A program made the translations under genes and the position numbers. The notes below the pieces were generated by a model. It searched no databases. It saw nothing but the letters and a program-made list of their open reading frames with translations, and was not told the DNA's origin. A DNA stretch of 45,000 nucleotides, taken from assembly GCF_964340395.1 (NCBI RefSeq), contig NC_135557.1:25782614-25827613 (forward strand). The letters are read 5' to 3'. Shown piece by piece: positions 24,101-34,366 of this stretch (the first letter of the stretch is position 1; the number at the start of each line of letters is the position of its first letter). Source of the stretch: Glandiceps talaboti (lineage: Eukaryota > Hemichordata > Enteropneusta > Spengelidae).

Positions 24101-26168
24101 GTTTTACAGGTAAAGTGATCGTCCATGAGTGGGGACATATGCAATGGGGTATTTTTGATGAGCATACTTTGGACATCAATCAACATTTTTATCTGGATCC
24201 AAATGGAACTGTACAGGCAACACGATGCTCAGCTACAATTACAGGGACATCTATAAATTATACAAATTGTGATAGTGAAGGATGCAAGACTTGCAATAAA
24301 GACCCAGAATCCGGAATGGTACCAGATTCCGATTGTGCGTTTATACCAGATGAACCCAACATTGGAACAGGGTCGTACATGTATGCAAATTATCTCGACT
24401 CTGTAAGTATTTAGCGTTTTGTATATGACATACCAGTTTTCTCCCAGGAAACGTATGTTCCACAAAGACCTCCACTAGTACAGACCACAAGGTGGAATCA
24501 TGACGGCTGAATGACAGCAGCCACTTTGTAATCTGTACATTACAAGTTCAGTCTTGGTCAGTGTGTGATTGTGTTTCTGTGTATTGTTGTTTGGTTATTT
24601 GTTTTTTAATTACTTGGGTCGTTATAGAAATTATGAATTATTATTAATCGAACCTAGGTACTACAAATTATATATCATTAATCCTTACTAAGTACTACAT
24701 ATTAAACATTATTAATCGAAACTAGGTACTACAAATTATACATTATTAATCGAAACTAGGTACTACAAATTATCCATTATTAATCGAAACTAGGTACTAC
24801 AAATTATACATTATTAATCGAAACTAGGTACTACAAATTATACATTATTAATCCTTACAAGGTATTACAAATCCATACTTTTGTGTCACAACTAGAGAAA
24901 CCGGCGAAATTTGATATACAACTGAATGTTTATTTTACAAATATTTCCAGGTTCATAGCATGACTATTTTCGAATGACAACAGAAGTATACCGACTTGTA
25001 CCATAATACGTCTGTGCTTAAGATATAATTCTGCCTACTTGTATAGTTATTCTAGATAGTGTCGATTGTGGGAAAGTAGATCACATATATGAAAGCTTGT
25101 CATAAACAAATAAGCATAATTTTTAATAAATGTTCATGAATTTTCGTCAGTGTGAGAGTCACTGAGTTTAACAAGTAAGTGTATAAATCGAGGTGCGATT
25201 CTGACTCATAAATGGTATACAAAGTGTTATTAACCACTTTATATAAAGAATAATTCATGTTGAATATACCTGTCTGGGATATATAGTGCCACATTTTGAT
25301 GAATGTAACGATAAAGAAAGTCCTTTTAAATAAGCACAATTGACGCTATCTATACTTGTCAAGTAGGCAGAATTATAACCCAACACTTGTTTCTTCAAAA
25401 TTATGTTGATTATGTCGAAATAACTCACCTTTTAATGGTCTTATTTCCTTTAAGGTAGTTCAGTTTTGCCATAGTGACCCAAAAGGAGATCCTAATTCCA
25501 GACATAATTCCCTAGCATTAAATAAACAAAATGAAAAATGCCTGTATCAGAGTGCTTGGGATATTATGAATACTTCACCAGACTTTGACGGGATAAATCT
25601 TCCAGTTGATGGTTTAGACACGACCCCAACATTCAAGTTAGTTAAAGAAAATGAATTCAGAACTGTGCTAGTTATGGATATGTCTGGCAGTATGGACACG
25701 GTAAGCTATTATATTACCATACATATATATATTACCATATATATATATATATACGATGCGTGAAACTCCGAGTTACAACCAAGAAAGAGTTCCAGAACTA
25801 CCAAAACTATAGCGCTCTGCCACTGCGGTATAGAGCACTGTCTTAACAGATTGATACTCACCGAGTTATATATATATATATAGATTTGGTAGTTCTGGAA
25901 CTCTTTCTTGGTTGTAACTCGGAGTTTCACGCATGGTGCGATCATCAGACAACTGGTTTCTACTCTCTGTGTGTGCTGTATATATAGAGTGCAGACAATA
26001 GCAATATCATCACTATTGTCTATGTGTTGGGGGGTTGGTGCTGTGTGTGTGAAGGTGTTGGTTGTTATTGTGTGAGGTATTGGGTGCGGACAAGTAGGTG
26101 TTGGCGGGTTGTTACATGATGGACGGACGGACGGACGGACGGACGGACGGACGGACAGACAGACAGGC

Positions 26169-26209
<41 letters not shown>

Positions 26210-27986
26210 TATAACATTACCTTCCCATGCGGGACTAAAATGGTAATTTTTACACCAAATATTCTAATTTCTATACGTTTTTGTTTGATATTTTACAGCT
26301 GGACAGGGCTGAACTACAACATCAGGCTGCCAGTAAATATATCCGCAATACCTTACCACTCAACAGTTGGGTTGGCATTGTGGAATTCAGATTTACGGCA
26401 ACGGAACTAGCTCCTTTAACAAAGATAACTGATGACCAGACAAGAGAAAACTTGATTAGTTTATTACCAATTAACCCATATGATGGAACTTGCATCGGAT
26501 GTGGACTCTTAGAGGGAATAGAGGTAAATTATTTGATAAATGTAAATTACATGACATATTTGAACTTTGACCTTAAGGTAGAAATAATAAATTTAGTTAA
26601 GCTTGTTCTATTGCAACAGGTAAACTAAATCTAGAACTTTGAACTTTGACCTGTATATAATAGAAAGGCACTCTATACATTACAAAACATGAATTGACAC
26701 GGACTGTTGTCCTTCCAGGTTTTCGAAAGAAGTGTTTTCGGTGATGCAGCCGGTGGTGTTATCTTCCTAACAACTGATGGAGTAGAGACTGAATATCCGT
26801 ATATTGATGACGCCTTACCGCATCTCGTAAGGAAAGAAGTCACAGTAGATACCTTAGCATTAAGTGACAATGCTGAACCAAAGCTGGTAGAACTGTCTGA
26901 TGCAACTGGTGGACAAGCTTGTTGGTATTCAGAAAGTGATGATTCTACAGCTGTTCATGATTGTTTTACGTCATCTGTGACGGAAAGAACGAGTTCAAGC
27001 ACTGAAACGCCGGTGCAGGTTATTGACTACAATTTACTAATTCCAAGTTATGCTATAAATCTCATGGAGATTGGCTCCTCAATGTCATAATAGCTTATAC
27101 ACTTTTATAGTACGCCTAATTTATGTCTAATCTCATATTTCGAAGTTACTTAAATATTGATTGTAGTACAGTCATGTATGTTTCAAGACCAACATGACCA
27201 CATCAAAGTTCAAAGGTTAATTTGATAGTAGATAACGAGTAAAGGAGACAGAAACAGTGTTCACAGGAGGATAACTGTAACAGATATAATACTGTCCATT
27301 AGGATTCAAACTTTTGAGCCGAATCATTTATAGTATGTTTGTTGCAGTCTTTCTTGAGTTGAGCCGAACCATTTACAGAATGTTTGTTGCAGTCTTTCTT
27401 GAGTTGAGCCGAATCATTTACAGAATGTTTGTTGCAGTCTTTCTTGAGTTGAGCCGAATCATTTATAGTATGTTTGCTACAGTCTTTCTTGAGTTGAGCC
27501 GAATCATTTACAGTATGTTTGCTACAGTCTTTCTTGAGTTGACAAGATGTTAAAGTAACTGCTTTTGTCATTGTAGCTTGTCAGTTATAAAATTACTCTA
27601 CTCAGCAAGACAACTGAGATTGAAACATTTTACATAGATTCCTCCATTGGTAGAGACACGACATTCTTCTTCTTCTGGGACTTCAGTAGTGTTAATGAGG
27701 TTGATGTGATGATTACTCAACCTGATGGTATAATTATTGACGACACCAATCCCCAATACAACAGTGAGCCAAGTACTCGGTCGATATATATCAAGATTGA
27801 TGGTATTGCACAGGTGAGTACTTTTTTGTACAGAAGTACTACTATAATGACACAGATGTGATGTCCGTATACAAGCTATCTGAAATCTGATTAGGAAGAT
27901 GGTTCATGTTACGGTGGGGTGTGTGTATGTTTATGTGTATGTGTATGTGTATGTGTATGTGTGTGTGTGTCTGTCTGTCTGTCTGT

Positions 27987-28032
<46 letters not shown>

Positions 28033-29836
28033 ATGTGTTACAAAAGAATACAAATAAGAGTGTTAAAGATCAATAGTTCTCCTTGAGAATATTTAAATAA
28101 GATAGGTGGTCTTACTGGAGCATATATCGGTGTGTATTGATGTGTTTTGGTGTCATTGTACTTTTTCTTCTGGCCATATGGATAAGGATTGGATATTTAT
28201 TTTGAACTTTTTATTTTGGAAACATTTTTATCATGTCTTCCTGCTTGAAAAATCAATGTGAAGCTACATATGTGTTTGTAACTCAATACATTGCAAAAAG
28301 CTACAAATGTGTAAAGAGTTTTGTTATTGTATGTACAATAACAAAGATTTTAGTATACTTTATCAATTTATTGAGTTACAAAAAAGGACTTGAAAATATG
28401 TTATGTCACATTGATTTTTTCAAATAGGAAGACATGATAAAATTGTTATAAAATAAAAAATAAAAAATAAATAGCCAATCATCCATATGGCCACTTTGAT
28501 TTTGGGTCATTACTTTCAAAACATTAAACAGATTGCAAATTTAAGAAATTAGGTGGGTTTTTATTTGTTTGTTTTTGTCCCTTTTTGATGATTAAATCAT
28601 GACAATTTGTGATTTTTAGATTAGGTTTGTGGTAGTAAACCAAGGTAGTATAATGTAAACCTTTTCAAAGTCGTGTTTTTCTTCATTCTGTAATTAACAT
28701 GTCATGTACGCCTTTTGCTGGTTATTTCTAGGTTGGGATATGGACTTACCAAATCTATAATCCTGGTGTGCAAAGTCAAGTGGTTGAGGTGGCTATTGAC
28801 TCAAAGTCGGTAGATCCCTCAACACAACCAATTCGACTAAGTTCCAGTCTTAGTACTGACTATGTTTCCGATTCCCCGCCATTTGTGGTAATTTATGCAG
28901 ATTTAAATTATGGATACCGTCCTGTCACTCTGGCTAAGGTCGTAGCTACTGTGGAAAGACCAAGTCCACATGCTCCTGTGGATTTACAACTTTTTGACTC
29001 TGGCACAGGTAAGCATAGTCTGTAAGGTACGCCGTGACGGTGCGCCCTCAACCATCGGCCAACCCCTAACAGAGAGGAGGCCGGTGAGGGCGAAACGTCA
29101 CGACGTATCTTACAGTCTAAGGTAAGCAATAATATTATTCTTTTTTTTATCTATAAATGTAACAGTAACTGACTTGAAATTCCCTATCATTATGTGTTCC
29201 ATTATGGGCCGAGTGGGTCGTACTTTCTCTATGTCTATGATTTCTATACCTGTTTACGGTGCCCATGTGCTACTCCGATAGCTCTCATAGTCTTCGGAGC
29301 ATCACCACCATAAACAGGCTAATAGGCTATGCATATATTTAATGTTCAATGTCGGTATTACCATGATATTTCAAATCTATTTTCCAACATACAGCATTCT
29401 AAATTTGTACTATATCTATTGCTCTAACTTACAATATATCTCTTTGACTAAAATGGTCGCTAACTTATTTTACATGCCATTACTGCTGTAGGGGCTGATA
29501 TTACAAAGGACGACGGGATATATTCTGGTTACTTTTTGGACTTTGTTGAGGCGATTTGTGCGACTGTGTGTCGTTACAGTGTTACAGTAGCAGCCGATAA
29601 TTCTGACGGTACTGCTCAGATTGGAGTGATTACTGAAGTTTGTGTTATGCCTAGAAATAACTGTAAGTTTACATCATCACATTTTATTGTGAGTGATCAT
29701 AGAGGATATGTACTTACATACTTGTACATAGCAGTCAAGCAATTGTCATAAGGGCATAGCCCACGAAGATAACAAGTATTGGTTGAAAGATAAGATGAAA
29801 TCAATAAAGTACTAGTATCTATCCATTCATCTATCC

Positions 29837-29896
<60 letters not shown>

Positions 29897-32188
29897 GATG
29901 AGTGAGTGAGTGAGTGAGTGAGTGAGTGAGTGAGTGAGTGAGTGAGTGAGTGAGTGAGTGAGTGAGTGATCCGATGTTGATACATACATATTTTTTACTG
30001 ATATATATTTCCTTACATTCAGCTGTGATTCCTAAGAACAATGGTAGTATGTTACTTGGTGACTTCTATAGAGTAGTTCCTGGTGGTTTAATTCAAGTAG
30101 ATGACGGTGTTGACTATGTAGATGTTGATGACCCATTCCCACCAGGACGTATAGTTGACTTAACAGTGATTTACACCTCTGATGAAAACGAAACAGTTAC
30201 ACTTCAATGGACAGCGACTGGTGATGATTTTGACCAAGGAACAGGTACAGATTGTAGAAACAATCAATCTTTATAATCATGTGCGAATGCTATACCTTAA
30301 CATTTTATTCACAGCCTACACAACGTGAAAACATTAGGCCTAATAACAAAAATTGTTTGGTTCCGGTTACACTCAATTTTAGAATAGGTGGGGGTAGGTA
30401 GATTTTTTATTTTTTTATTTTTTTCATGTGTGTGTGTATACTTCAGGTTTTCCATTGTTTTCCAAATGGTCTCTATGTTTTTTTTATTTCATCCTATCAG
30501 ATGTACAGCAATTACAGATTAGAAGAACTATTTGAGAGTGTCTTTTTTAGTTGATGGCAATTTCCACATCCACTATTTTTCGTGAGACCACAATTTTTGC
30601 GATTTTATTTATTTTTTCTCAAATACTTAAAACAAACGTTTAGAGTCGGCAGTGAAAAGCTAGGCGGATCAGGTAACAGGAACCAAACAAATTTTTTAGG
30701 CCTTATTAAACATGGTAAGGCCTAGTATGTAAATGTTTAAAGTTCATGTGTGTTCTACATCTACTCTCAACATTTTCCAGACCCACAGTACACAACATCA
30801 TCCTCCTGTGGTATATAGGTAACCTAATGTAGCTTTTACCACTCGAGTACAATACTATACACTTTATTGCCTCGAAGACGTACTAACAGAGGACTATTAC
30901 AACGAGATATGTTATGTATCAACTATTTGCCGAGGCTGAAGGCCAAGGGAAATAATTGCTACATAACAGCATGATGGGTAATATGACATCTACTAGTGCC
31001 CAAATGAGGCAAGGCAATAAATGTTTTATAACACATCATATTCTCAGGCACATATTCCTTCCATTTCAAGCATAATACTTTCATCCTATTCACATTCTGA
31101 TTTCCCAAAGGCAGAATACATTTAGTGCCCTCTATATGCAAACTGGGTCACTGTGTGTCAATAGTAAATACCACGTGATACAATCGAAGCCAATCACTCA
31201 ATCACTACATGAATACAATGTGTTATAATATTGTGAATGAATGGTACTTGATGAGGGGAGGGGAGTAGAGGTAAGGTGTGGAGTAAAGCTATATTTGATT
31301 ATAATGGTTTGCATACATGTATACTATAAACAGTAAAAAACTATTGATCATATCAATGTTTAATGGATGTTTTTATTATTAACATCTGTTACTTTACTTC
31401 CAGCATTTGCCACCGACCTTCGATACAGCAAGAACTACTGGGAACTTATAAACAACTTTAGTGACTGTGACCAAATAACGAACTCCAACCTTACAGCTGG
31501 TAATCTAGACGCCCCAAAGGAAAGTGGTCAAATTGAAACAATAACAGCAAGACTGTCCTCAAGCGGTCCAGGGTTCACATATTATTTTTCTCTCCTGGCC
31601 ATAGATGACTTTGGAAATACTGGTGAGAGCTCAAATATTGCCCAGACAACGATAGTACCGGTTCCAGTCATTCCAACAACTGTCGTTACTACAGACATCA
31701 CTACAGACATAACTACAGATGTAACTACAGACGTAACTACAGACGTCATTACAACGGTAATTGACACTACTACTGTGGCTGAGACTACACAAACAGTGAC
31801 AAACAACGCATCGTCTACTGAAACACCAAAAACCCAGGCACAAACATCAACTATGGGTGCAACTGCTATGACTAGTACAGCAACCAGAGCTGCAACTACA
31901 AGAAGAGACCAGATTGAAGTCCTACCTACAGTTAGAAATCCAACACCAACTGTTTCTAGACCATTGTTTCGTATTGTAATCGTATTCCTCATAGCTGTAC
32001 TATCCATCCTTACTGTCTTTGGCTTATACAAATGCTATAAGAGGAGGAGAATGGTGACCAAGGTGGTACCGGATATGACGTCACAACCGGATGTAGAGAT
32101 GATGTCAGGAATGCCACCTGTAGAAGTCTCAAGTATATCCAGTCGGTATAATAGACTATTGACACCCTCAGATATTGATTACATTTGA
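20619..32188 (+). CDS. CLCA: CLCA-family protein (calcium-activated chloride channel regulator), complete
   Basis: Eleven exons: 20619-20786, 22433-22727, 24110-24402, 25455-25700, 26299-26523, 26719-27018, 27577-27813, 28732-29008, 29492-29662, 30023-30244, 31404-32188. They sum to 3219 nt with every phase matching, giving about 1072 aa (human CLCA1 is about 914). Order: signal peptide ([14 protein letters not shown] core); N-terminal CLCA metalloprotease domain with [13 protein letters not shown] (H160, E161, H164, D171); Cys-rich segment; VWA domain with MIDAS DMSGS (D327, S329, S331), T398 and D429 (FLTTDG); beta-sandwich and FnIII-like region; Thr-rich stalk with TTDI/TTDV repeats; a transmembrane helix near residues 1001-1022; basic KCYKRRR and a short cytosolic tail. 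CLCA proteins self-cleave through the zinc site and modulate TMEM16A-type chloride channels at the cell surface; that role is family knowledge, not shown here. Confidence 0.93.
20833..21161. repeat. (ATGT)n/(GT)n compound microsatellite in CLCA intron 1
   Basis: About 330 bp alternating (ATGT)n and (GT)n blocks with a short (ACGT)n insert. It begins about 45 bp after the exon 1 donor. The remainder of the intron to 22297 shows nothing recognisable. Confidence 0.95.
22298..22398. mobile_element. Palindromic (foldback) MITE upstream of CLCA exon 2
   Basis: Arms start TTCAGCC and end GGCTGAA; the centre 'gtcactac' ... 'gtagtgac' forms a near-perfect hairpin. Related pieces lie at 39069-39140 and 43690-43780. 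Confidence 0.7.
22433..22727 (+). CDS. CLCA: CLCA exon 2: metalloprotease domain, N part
   Basis: Encodes [47 protein letters not shown] and [15 protein letters not shown], which line up with conserved CLCA segments. The acceptor ATTAAAG has a poor pyrimidine tract and sits 34 bp after a palindromic MITE. Donor A|GTATGT. Confidence 0.9.
22760..23597. repeat. 43-bp minisatellite, about 20 copies, CLCA intron 2
   Basis: Unit 'tggtactgtcaacattactt' followed by 'cataatcacatgataattac' and 'aag'. It starts about 30 bp after the exon 2 donor. From 23598 to 24109 nothing else is recognised. Confidence 0.95.
24110..24402 (+). CDS. CLCA: CLCA exon 3: HEXXH zinc site
   Basis: Begins at acceptor TTTTACAG with [18 protein letters not shown], the CLCA HExxH...D/E catalytic motif. 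It then carries the Cys-rich RCSATITGT and CKTCN segment with paired Cys. Donor TCT|GTAAGT, phase 0. Confidence 0.95.
24640..24866. repeat. 34-bp minisatellite, about 6 copies, CLCA intron 3
   Basis: Unit 'aatcgaaactaggtactaca' plus 'aattatacattatt'. The rest of the intron (24867-25454) has no recognised feature. Confidence 0.9.
25455..25700 (+). CDS. CLCA: CLCA exon 4: hinge and MIDAS start
   Basis: Encodes [34 protein letters not shown] and [15 protein letters not shown]. The DxSxS of the VWA metal site ends the exon. Donor ACG|GTAAGC. Confidence 0.93.
25752..26117 (-). mobile_element. Penelope-like tail, inverted palindromic copy in CLCA intron 4
   Basis: 25884-26117 is the reverse complement of the tail at 12950-13200. 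25752-25866 is a forward partial copy ending 'caccgagt' then (TA)n. The two face each other and share about 50 bp, forming a hairpin (about 25758-25809 with 25883-25934). Confidence 0.75.
25911..25953 (-). ncRNA. Hammerhead-ribozyme-like motif, copy 2
   Basis: On the minus strand: stem I GTTGT/ACAAC, CTGATGA, stem II CGCA-CCA-TGCG closed by a U.U mismatch, GAAA, stem III ACT-CCG-AGT, then GTT cleavage triplet. All conserved core bases are present. It is better preserved than copy 1. Confidence 0.6.
26119..26209. repeat. (GGAC)n/(AGAC)n microsatellite
   Basis: GGAC units change to AGAC units near 26155. It sits 2 bp after the Penelope-like tail. Confidence 0.9.
26299..26523 (+). CDS. CLCA: CLCA exon 5: VWA core
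   Basis: Encodes [28 protein letters not shown] and [14 protein letters not shown]. The MIDAS Thr lies in DGTC. Phase 0 at both ends; donor GAG|GTAAAT. Confidence 0.92.
26719..27018 (+). CDS. CLCA: CLCA exon 6: VWA C-terminal half
   Basis: Encodes [31 protein letters not shown] and a Ser/Thr-rich end (SSSTETPVQ). The MIDAS Asp is in TTDG. The donor CAG|GTTATT is unusually weak; reading on gives a stop at 27088 (see findings). Confidence 0.88.
27316..27545. repeat. 45-bp minisatellite, 5 copies, CLCA intron 6
   Basis: Unit 'gagccgaatcatttacagaa' then 'tgtttgttgcagtctttctt' then 'gagtt'. It ends 31 bp before exon 7. Each unit contains an acceptor-like 'tgtttgttgcag'. Confidence 0.9.
27577..27813 (+). 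CDS. CLCA: CLCA exon 7: beta-sandwich domain
   Basis: Acceptor CATTGTAG, then [33 protein letters not shown] and a 'pDG' turn (TQPDGIII), as in the post-VWA CLCA domain. Donor CAG|GTGAGT. Confidence 0.9.
27924..28029. repeat. (GT)n compound microsatellite
   Basis: GT, GTAT and CTGT blocks in CLCA intron 7. Confidence 0.9.
28172..28492. mobile_element. MITE with long (about 130-150 bp) terminal inverted repeats
   Basis: Begins GGCCATATGGAT and ends ATCCATATGGCC. Inner arms also pair ('tttatcatgtcttcc' with 'ggaagacatgataaa', 'gtaactcaata' with 'tattgagttac'). A single arm of the same family is at 41056-41130. Confidence 0.85.
28732..29008 (+). CDS. CLCA: CLCA exon 8: beta-sandwich domain, continued
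   Basis: Encodes [40 protein letters not shown] and [11 protein letters not shown], conserved in CLCA. The donor G|GTAAGCA is duplicated by a MITE inserted 7 bp into the intron. Confidence 0.92.
29016..29119. mobile_element. 104-bp MITE inserted at CLCA exon 8 donor
   Basis: Ends TAGTCTGTAAG / CTTACAGTCTA are inverted, and the inner arms pair (GCGCCCTCA with TGAGGGCG). It is flanked on both sides by AGGTAAGCA (29007-29015 and 29120-29128), a 9-bp (or 8-bp) target-site duplication that includes the splice donor. Confidence 0.9.
29249..29318. repeat. 70-bp foldback palindrome
   Basis: Arms CCTGTTTACGGTG ... CTCCGA and TCGGAG ... CACCATAAACAGG pair with a short loop. Possibly a small MITE, CLCA intron 8. 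Confidence 0.65.
29492..29662 (+). CDS. CLCA: CLCA exon 9: 'DDGIYS' segment
   Basis: Encodes [17 protein letters not shown] and a Cys-containing strand pair ending RNN. It matches the conserved 'D.I..DGIYS.YF' of CLCA proteins. Donor T|GTAAGT. Confidence 0.92.
29817..29969. repeat. (ATCT)n joined to (GAGT)n
   Basis: About 19 ATCT units pass directly through 'gatg' into about 18 GAGT units, CLCA intron 9. Confidence 0.95.
30023..30244 (+). CDS. CLCA: CLCA exon 10: FnIII-like domain start
   Basis: Encodes [34 protein letters not shown] and [17 protein letters not shown], which match the CLCA C-terminal fibronectin-like region. Donor G|GTACAG. Confidence 0.92.
30331..30710. mobile_element. MITE with about 37-bp TIRs in CLCA intron 10
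   Basis: Left 'ttaggcctaataacaaaaat' + 'tgtttggttccggttac'; right arm 'gtaacaggaaccaaacaaat' + 'tttttaggccttattaa' is its inverse. The interior is T-rich. Beyond it (30711-31403) no feature is recognised. Confidence 0.75.
31404..32188 (+). CDS. CLCA: CLCA exon 11: FnIII end, Thr stalk, TM and tail
   Basis: After the FnIII end ([16 protein letters not shown]) comes a Thr-rich stalk with a near-perfect 12-nt coding repeat (TTDI/TTDV, about 31686-31750). The transmembrane helix [19 protein letters not shown] (about 31975-32031) and stop-transfer KCYKRRR follow, and the stop TGA is at 32186-32188. Confidence 0.92.
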
Positions 32189-32821
32189 TGGTCTGTGATG
32201 GTCAAAATCGTCCTAAATCAGGAATAGTATTAAAATGGCTGAACATTGTGAGATTAATAACCAGATAACATAACTGATAGCATGTTTTTTTATCACTAAA
32301 GCTTACAACTGACTCTCCTCCCCAATATTTCAATCTTTATTACATTACACGCACTACCAGAGAGTGTGGTATGGTACAAATTTTGAAACCAGATTTAAAC
32401 TTAATGCCTTCCGTAAAGTTTTGAGATTGTCGTTCCTACAGACAATTGTTGGAATATAACAGAACATATGTAATAGCAATGACTGTTGAGGGCATCCTTT
32501 AATGTCCATGATGATCGTGTGTACAATGTACTGAAAATATGCCAATATCTTATTAAAACTAAAAGCTACATTGTCATTGGTAATATTTTCAGGACAGGTG
32601 TGCTTTGGTATCGCAAATGTGTGTACCAAATTATATTGAATTTGAAGAGTGCATTCTTGAGATATAGCCTAATTACCGAACATCATTAATTACGTAAATT
32701 GCTCATTAATAATCACAGGATTTTTACCAAAACCTAATCAAGTCTTGCCATTACCCTAGGGAATATGTCTTCAAAATTTCGTTTGAATTGAGCAAGCCGT
32801 TATGGAGAAAACGATGACACG

Positions 32822-32853
<32 letters not shown>

Positions 32854-33789
32854 CACACACACACACACACACATATACAGACACACACAGACTTTCACCC
32901 ACTAAATATATCTCTTCCTTACAGAAGAAAAAACAAAATGAAATATGAAATATTCACAATTGATAAAAAATAGACCATCAACTTACTGTATGGAGCTACT
33001 GGAGAGTCAGTACATAGCAGTGGGTTTCACGAAATAAAACAATATCAAGATAATTATACTTCATTATCATTTTTACGATTGTTTCCTTTCTGTGATATTG
33101 TAAAAAAAAAAGTAGAAATATTAAAATTACAATTCCGGAACAATATAATTTTCAGATTTGTACGACTTACATGGAAATAATAAGTGAAACTCATCATCTA
33201 TTTCATTATTATTCATCTGTGACAAATTCTTTCATTTAAAGGTAATATTACTTAACGTTTTCTTCCTATTTCTATATCCAATATAATGCTATAAATATTT
33301 GATACTGTAATTTGTTGTTGTAAATTTCATTCATCTATCATAAACGTTCAAGCTATAGTTTTCTGTTCTACAAGTATTTTGAGACCGAGCAACTTAAGAA
33401 GGAAAAAATGGAAACAGGGCCATGATGGCCGCACTTGGATGGTCCGGAAGACCGGAAGCAAAATCATACCATTATTTGGAATATGAAGGTAACATTTTTT
33501 ACCTACTCTTGGATGCAGAGAGAAATAAAACTCTATGACAACATTTCATTTAATCATTTATTCTACTTTATTTGTATATATTTTCTGCAGGAAGCTGTAT
33601 TCACAAAGGTCAATATTTACAGATCACTGAATGATTTCAATGACTCCCATTCACATCTGCTTGGCATCCATCTATTTGCATTAATTTTAATTGAACATGG
33701 ACCATGGACCATGTAACTATAAGTTACCACAGCCATGTATTGTGAGACACTTATTTTGCATGTACATGTGCATGTGTGCGTGCATACGT
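32189..33789. other. CLCA 3' region and convergent spacer
   Basis: Contains likely 3' UTR, an (AGAC)n/(AC)n microsatellite (32821-32871) and no recognised gene. Confidence 0.5.
33033..33038 (+). terminator. Candidate CLCA polyadenylation signal
   Basis: AATAAA about 850 bp after the CLCA stop; a variant ATTAAA is at 32229-32234. Neither is proven. Confidence 0.3.
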
Positions 33790-33889
33790 GCATACATACA
33801 TACATACATACATACATACATACATCCATCCATCCATCCATACATACATACATATATACATACATACATACATACACACACATACATAC

Positions 33890-33954
<65 letters not shown>

Positions 33955-34011
33955 TACATACATACATACATACATACATACATACATACATACATACATA
34001 CATACATACAT
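33790..34011. repeat. (CATA)n/(CA)n compound microsatellite
   Basis: About 220 bp of CATA, CCAT and CA blocks. Open frames on both strands here are artefacts. Confidence 0.95.
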
Positions 34012-34360
34012 GGTTTACAAAGCTCAATTTGCATTCTGCATAAAATATCTTTATTTCCAAACAATACATCATGAGGTCTAACATGTCTTGCTCAACACTA
34101 CTACAGTTATGCCTGAACATACAATATTCTATAACATGGGAATGCTGAGGTACCATCTCCTAATTGTAAAATGAACACAATTATATACAAGATACAGTTT
34201 GTTAGATGTTACATGCCCTCTAAGCCAATTTGATACACCACTGACACACATCAATTTCTTGTGAGCCACCAAAATATGGAGTTCTCTATCTCTTACTGTG
34301 TGGTATACTCACAAGAAAACACAGTTTTAAGATTTTGATCCTGAACAACAGAGTCTGTGT

Positions 34361-34366
34361 TTTATT
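34361..34366 (-). terminator. Candidate NFRKB polyadenylation signal
   Basis: AATAAA on the minus strand about 385 bp past the stop; another lies at 34050-34055. Confidence 0.3.

Noticed and set aside
27299-27571. Repeat proteins from the 45-bp array (LKKDCNKH on minus)
   Set aside because: The period is a multiple of 3 and the array is intronic in CLCA; no conservation.
29880-29920. Hammerhead core CTGATGA at 29895
   Set aside because: No GAAA and no pairing arms; it is the junction of two microsatellites.
33617-34156. Open frames of MYVC and HTYI type
   Set aside because: Same artefact from the (CATA)n/(CA)n array at 33790-34011.
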